From WTGA01 sp965214055 (GTDB taxonomy: Bacteria > Pseudomonadota > Gammaproteobacteria > Arenicellales > Poriferihabitantaceae), in assembly GCA_965214055.1 (NCBI GenBank), contig OZ243931.1, forward strand, positions 868,001-932,000: a stretch of 64,000 bases of DNA, in the 5' to 3' direction. How positions within the stretch are numbered: position 1 is the first letter of the stretch; every line of letters begins with the position of its first letter. The notes under the pieces were generated by a model. That model worked only from the letters and a program-made list of their open reading frames with translations. It made no database searches and was not told the origin of the DNA. This document shows positions 60,096-64,000 of the stretch, in pieces. The translations under genes were made by a program, and so were the position numbers.

Positions 60096-60843
60096 GTTCC
60101 TCAATCCAGCTGTACCCCTTCTGCTCCAGCTCCAGGGCCAGGGATTTGTCCCCGGACCGGATGATCTTTCCATCCGCCAGCACATGGATGTAATCCGGTA
60201 CGACATAGTCCAGCAATCTCTGGTAATGTGTCACAATAATGATGGAGCGATCCGGGCTTCTCAGGGAATTCACTCCGTGGGCCACGATTTTCATGGCATC
60301 AATGTCCAGCCCCGAGTCCGTTTCGTCCATGATGCACAAAGCGGGTTCCAGCAACGCCATCTGCAGTATCTCATTGCGTTTTTTCTCCCCCCCGGAAAAA
60401 CCTTCGTTCACGGACCGGTACAGGAATTCCTGTTTCATTTCCACCAGCGCCGCCTTCTCCTTGATCAGCTTGAGAAACGAGACGGCATCCAGTTCCTCTT
60501 CTCCCCGGTGCTTTCGGATCGCATTGATGGCGGCCTTGAGCAGATAGACATTGGTCACACCGGGAATCTCCACGGGATACTGGAATGCCAGGAACACGCC
60601 TTCCCGGGCCCGGATTTCCGGCTCCATCTCCACGAGGTCCTGGTCCTGGAACTGCATGCTCCCGGCGGTGACTTCGTACTGTTCCCGGCCGGCCAGCACA
60701 TTGGCGAGCGTGCTTTTGCCGGCCCCATTGGGTCCCATAATGGCATGGACCTCCCCGGAACCGACTTCCAGGTCAATGCCCTTGAGAATTTCCTTCCCCT
60801 GTACAACGGCTTTCAAGCCTTGAATGGACAACATCGTGATCAC
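60079..60843 (-). CDS. sufC: Fe-S assembly ATPase SufC
   Basis: 254 residues (MLSIQGLKAVV at 60834 is an alternative start). ABC ATPase motifs: Walker A GPNGAGKSTLA, signature GFSGGEKKRNE and the SufC form of Walker B, CIMDETDSGLDIDA. Its ATP hydrolysis drives conformational change of the SufB-SufD scaffold. Confidence 0.98.
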   Translation of the reverse strand: MITMLSIQGLKAVVQGKEILKGIDLEVGSGEVHAIMGPNGAGKSTLANVLAGREQYEVTAGSMQFQDQDLVEMEPEIRAREGVFLAFQYPVEIPGVTNVYLLKAAINAIRKHRGEEELDAVSFLKLIKEKAALVEMKQEFLYRSVNEGFSGGEKKRNEILQMALLEPALCIMDETDSGLDIDAMKIVAHGVNSLRSPDRSIIIVTHYQRLLDYVVPDYIHVLADGKIIRSGDKSLALELEQKGYSWIEEHASAA

Positions 60844-60879
60844 CCTGACTGCATGTTTTTGTAATGTGATTATATGGGT

Positions 60880-62331
60880 CTAGCCCACCGCTCCTTCAAG
60901 ACTGATCCCCAGCAATTTTTGTGCTTCCACGGCAAATTCCATGGGCAGTTCCTTGAAAACCTCCTTGCAGAACCCGTTGACGATCATGGAGACGGCATCT
61001 TCTTCTGACAGGCCTCTTTGCCGGCAGTAAAAAAGCTGGTCTTCCCCGATCCGCGAGGTCGTCGCTTCGTGCTCGACGATGGCACTCGGGTTTTTGACTT
61101 CCATGTACGGAAAGGTGTGGGCACCACACCGGTCTCCCATCAACAGGGAATCGCACTGGGAATAATTCCGGGCCTTCTCGGCTCCCTTGAGTACTTTCAC
61201 CAGCCCCCGGTACGAATTCTGGCCCCGGCCGGCAGAAATCCCCTTGGATATGATGGTGCTTTTCGTGTTCCGGCCAATGTGGATCATCTTGGTCCCGGTA
61301 TCCGCCTGCTGGCAGTTGTTGGTCAGGGCCACTGAATAGAATTCACCCGTGGAATCCTCCCCCTGCAGGATAACACTGGGATACTTCCAGGTAATGGCGG
61401 AACCGGTTTCCACCTGGGTCCAGGAAATTTTGGACCCTTTTCCCTGGCAGACCCCACGCTTGGTAACGAAGTTGTAGATGCCCCCCCTTCCCTGTTCATC
61501 CCCGGGATACCAGTTCTGTACCGTGGAATACTTGATTTCCGCGCCTTCCAGGGCAATCAGTTCCACCACGGCGGCATGCAGCTGGTTCTCATCCCGTTGG
61601 GGAGCCGTACAGCCTTCCAGGTAGCTGACATAGCTGTCCTTGTCCGCAATGATCAGGGTCCGCTCGAACTGGCCGGTATTCATGGCATTAATGCGAAAAT
61701 AGGTCGACAGTTCCATGGGACAGCGAACCCCGGGAGGGATGTACACAAAGGATCCCTCGCTGAATACCGCAGAATTCAACGCCGCATAGAAATTGTCCCC
61801 GGTGGGAACTACTGTTCCCAGGTATTTCTGGACCAGCCCCGGGTGGTTCTGCAGTGCTTCGGACAGCGGACAAAAAATAACCCCGGCCTCGGAAAGCGTC
61901 TTTTTGAATGTCGTGGCCACCGATACACTGTCAAAAACGGCATCCACCGCCACCTTGACCCCGGCCAGGGCCTTTTGTTCGTCAATGGGGATGCCGAGCT
62001 TGGTATAGGTTTCCAGCAACTTCGGGTCCACCTCATCCAGGCTGTCCAGCAGCTTCTTCTGCTTGGGCGCAGAGTAATAGCTGATATTCTGAAAATCCAC
62101 CGGCGGGTACTGGAGATGCGGCCATTGCGGTGAATCCATCTCCAGCCATCTTCGATAGGCTTCCAGTCGCCACTGAAGGAGAAACTCCGGCTCCTCCTTT
62201 TTCGCTGAAATCGTGCGGATCACCGCTTCATCCAGGCCCGGCGGCAACGTGTCCGCGTCGATATCCGTTACAAACCCCTCCTTGTATTCACGTTGTACCA
62301 GAGAGGCCAGGTCTTTTTCCGTGGTCGTCAT
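60880..62331 (-). CDS. sufB: Fe-S cluster assembly protein SufB
   Basis: 483 residues. Highly conserved stretches include GVIFCPLSEALQNHP, FVYIPPGVRCPMELSTYFRI, ALTNNCQQADTGTKMIHIG and EHEATTSRIGEDQLFYCRQRG. It is the core scaffold where sulfur and iron meet; the conserved Cys near CQQADTGTK region and in the C-terminal part are kept. First structural gene, 25 bp after the regulator. Confidence 0.98.
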   Translation of the reverse strand: MTTTEKDLASLVQREYKEGFVTDIDADTLPPGLDEAVIRTISAKKEEPEFLLQWRLEAYRRWLEMDSPQWPHLQYPPVDFQNISYYSAPKQKKLLDSLDEVDPKLLETYTKLGIPIDEQKALAGVKVAVDAVFDSVSVATTFKKTLSEAGVIFCPLSEALQNHPGLVQKYLGTVVPTGDNFYAALNSAVFSEGSFVYIPPGVRCPMELSTYFRINAMNTGQFERTLIIADKDSYVSYLEGCTAPQRDENQLHAAVVELIALEGAEIKYSTVQNWYPGDEQGRGGIYNFVTKRGVCQGKGSKISWTQVETGSAITWKYPSVILQGEDSTGEFYSVALTNNCQQADTGTKMIHIGRNTKSTIISKGISAGRGQNSYRGLVKVLKGAEKARNYSQCDSLLMGDRCGAHTFPYMEVKNPSAIVEHEATTSRIGEDQLFYCRQRGLSEEDAVSMIVNGFCKEVFKELPMEFAVEAQKLLGISLEGAVG

Positions 62332-62356
62332 GATTTTAATTCGTCAATTTATCCGG

Positions 62357-62827
62357 TTACTGGTTGATGCGAGGCACATCGACGAGGTGCGTGCCCATGG
62401 AAACCATGGGGTCCGCCCCGGAGATGCCGCTTTCGCGCATCAGTTGGCCAAGCGGGATGCCGGCCAGAAAGTTATACAGCTGGTCGCTCAGTTCACTCCA
62501 CAAACCATGGGTCAGGCATCGTTTCCCATCGTGACAATTCTGCTTGCCTTCACATTCTGTGATATCCAGGGGTTCGTCCACTGCGATCACGATATCTGCA
62601 ATACTGATCCGGTCCACATCCCGGGCAAGCCGATAGCCGCCGCCGGGTCCACGGGTTCCGGTGACCAGGTTTGATTTTCTCATTTTGGAAAACAACTGTT
62701 CCAGATAGGACAGCGATATTCCCTGGCTGTCCGATATACTCTTGAGGGTGACCGGTCCCTTCACCTGATTGAGGGACAGTTCAATCATTGCCGTGACCGC
62801 ATACCGGCCTTTGGTTGTCAACCGCAT
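62357..62827 (-). CDS. iscR: Rrf2-family Fe-S-sensing regulator (IscR-like)
   Basis: 156 residues from ATG 62827; the 15 codons upstream are not conserved. The winged helix is seen as RLTTKGRYAVTAMIELSL and GISLSYLEQLFSKMRKSNLV. The cluster ligands fit IscR: Cys92, Cys98 and Cys104 in ECEGKQNCHDGKRC with His107. It probably represses or activates this suf operon according to cluster status. Confidence 0.95.
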   Translation of the reverse strand: MRLTTKGRYAVTAMIELSLNQVKGPVTLKSISDSQGISLSYLEQLFSKMRKSNLVTGTRGPGGGYRLARDVDRISIADIVIAVDEPLDITECEGKQNCHDGKRCLTHGLWSELSDQLYNFLAGIPLGQLMRESGISGADPMVSMGTHLVDVPRINQ

Positions 62828-63361
62828 GGCGAAACCCGGCCAGGATGAAGGACCAAACGGACCTGCAACCATGGCATGAGTGCAAAAACAGTCATAATCC
62901 AGTACTCTCCAGATTCATCCATTGAACCCACGACGCACTCCCCGGATCGTGCAAAACGGCGACCTTTCTGGAATGATTCATGCGTACAATGGGAGATCGG
63001 TTGAATAAACCAACTATTTTACTGGGTATTTATGATCAGCGCAATATGAAGAAGGCCGTCAGCGGACAACCAGACTGTACGCGGAAACCGGTTTCCATGG
63101 ACTTTCCATTCGGTTCGACGTGGCCCGCACACGGGGAAAGTGATTCCAGGGCAACGGGATTGGCGACGGTCTTCCCGTGTCATCCCCGGGACATCCCGGC
63201 ATGGTTCAGGTCCTGTCCGACCATCCCGAAAGGGACCTCTTCCATCCGCACACAGGGCCCTGCCTGCAATGCTAGTAGAACGATTCCATAATAACATTTC
63301 AATATATCTTAATCTGTTATATACTGTCTTCCCCAAGAATAAGTGTCTTGGAGGAAATACT
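62828..63361. other. Intergenic stretch: suf promoter side and insertion-element flank
   Basis: About 530 bp with no convincing gene. The left side must carry the iscR-suf promoter. The right side is AT-rich around 63283-63330 and has a ribosome-binding site (GGAGG) before the transposase. I did not find a clear IscR site or terminal repeat by eye. Confidence 0.5.
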
Positions 63362-64000
63362 ATGCCCTTTGAACGTCGACGACCCCAATTGGTTCTCACG
63401 GAAGATATCCGTGCTCAGCTGGACACCATTGGTCGCTCGCGCACCGAACCGGTGCACCGGGTGGAACGCGCGAAGATGTTGTTGAGCTATGCGGAGGGGG
63501 CCACCATTTCTTCGATTGCCCGTGCGATGAACACCAACCGTCCCAAGGTGGAACGTTGCGTCGACAAGGCCCTGCAACTGGGGGCCTTGATGGCGTTACA
63601 GGATATTCCGCGCAGTGGCCGGCCCCGGCAGATTCCAGCACAAGCCCGGGCCTGGGTGGTGGCCCTGGCGTGCCAGAAACCCAAAGACCTGGGATATCCC
63701 GAAGAACTGTGGACGACCCGCCTGCTGGCGGAGCATGTTCGCCAGCACTGTCACGCTGCGGGACATCCCCGTCTGTCGAAGCTGGCCCGGGGAACGGTAT
63801 CGAAGATCCTTTCGCAACAGGCGATTCGTCCTCACAAGATCTCGTATTACCTCGAAAGACGGGACCCCCAGTTCGATGAAAAGATGGCACAGGTGCTGTT
63901 GGTCTACAAACAGGTGGAAATTCTTCGTGCACAGGAGGCCTCATCGGAGCCTCCCCTGACCGCCATCCTCTCCTATGACGAAAAACCGGGGATTCAGGCG
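63362..64000 (+). CDS. IS630-family transposase, 3' end outside the window
   Basis: 213 codons visible, running off the right edge. The N-terminal part has a helix-turn-helix (EGATISSIARAMNTNRPKV). A second DNA-binding stretch includes DIPRSGRPRQIP. The final residues SYDEKPGIQA match the catalytic DDE start of IS630 transposases (DEKPGIQ). GGAGG lies 8 nt before the ATG. No stop or frameshift in the visible part. Confidence 0.9.
   Translation, partial: MPFERRRPQLVLTEDIRAQLDTIGRSRTEPVHRVERAKMLLSYAEGATISSIARAMNTNRPKVERCVDKALQLGALMALQDIPRSGRPRQIPAQARAWVVALACQKPKDLGYPEELWTTRLLAEHVRQHCHAAGHPRLSKLARGTVSKILSQQAIRPHKISYYLERRDPQFDEKMAQVLLVYKQVEILRAQEASSEPPLTAILSYDEKPGIQA

Noticed and set aside
1..64000. 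CRISPR arrays and rRNA genes
   Set aside because: No regularly spaced direct repeats and no rRNA sequence were found on either strand.

Overview
The window looks like chromosome from a free-living or symbiotic gammaproteobacterium. The evidence is the gene set and order: tmcA, yfhL, fxsA, rsmA-pdxA, glyQS with gmhB and plsC, and a full set of lipopolysaccharide (LPS) genes. The housekeeping parts are moderately GC-rich. The first 7.5 kb and parts of 18-34 kb and 47.5-48.6 kb have a different base composition and many broken genes. I cannot name the genus from the sequence.

Layout. (1) 1-7.5 kb: a surface-polysaccharide cluster (partial family 2 glycosyltransferase, a frameshifted FkbM methyltransferase, a small membrane protein, a SAM methyltransferase and a membrane-bound alkaline-phosphatase-fold protein). 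groES-groEL sits inside it on the other strand under a perfect CIRCE operator. (2) 7.6-17.7 kb: an envelope and translation cluster on the plus strand: galE, a fused WaaG-WaaP protein, a second LPS-type kinase, a glucose-6-phosphate isomerase, glyQ, glyS, a MazG-like protein, gmhB and plsC. Most junctions are tight or overlapping. (3) 17.8-20.6 kb: a broken AAA ATPase, a ParDE module with a decayed toxin, then rsmA-pdxA. (4) 20.8-34.8 kb: a defence and accessory island. Its core is a two-gene Druantia type III-like system (druH, druE) led by a 59-codon ORF, followed by lipoproteins, an IS1595-family remnant, an alkyltransferase-like protein, a 2OG-oxygenase-like protein and a decayed AbiE-like toxin-antitoxin pair.

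(5) 34.9-41.7 kb: two paralogous porin genes face each other as a large inverted repeat. They have the same leader, signal peptide, barrel scaffold, terminator and downstream palindrome, but different surface-loop blocks. An IS110 transposase gene and a group II intron lie between them. (6) 41.8-48.6 kb: an exbD remnant, a TlpA-like thioredoxin, a DsbD with two N-terminal alpha domains, fxsA, a third WaaP-like kinase, an acidic coiled-coil protein and two degenerate tRNA-like sequences. (7) 48.7-62.9 kb: conserved core genes: ftsY, rsmD-coaD-yfhL-tmcA, murA-hisD-hisC (no hisG) and an iscR-sufBCD-sufT-Rieske operon (no sufS). (8) The window ends inside an IS630-family transposase gene.

How the genes fit together: at least seven genes build or modify the outer-membrane glycolipid, including three kinase domains for LPS core phosphorylation. 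The paired porins and the homopolymer tracts in the FkbM gene suggest surface variability. The Druantia-like genes are the only apparently intact defence system. The neighbouring toxin-antitoxin modules have lost their toxins by frameshift or truncation.
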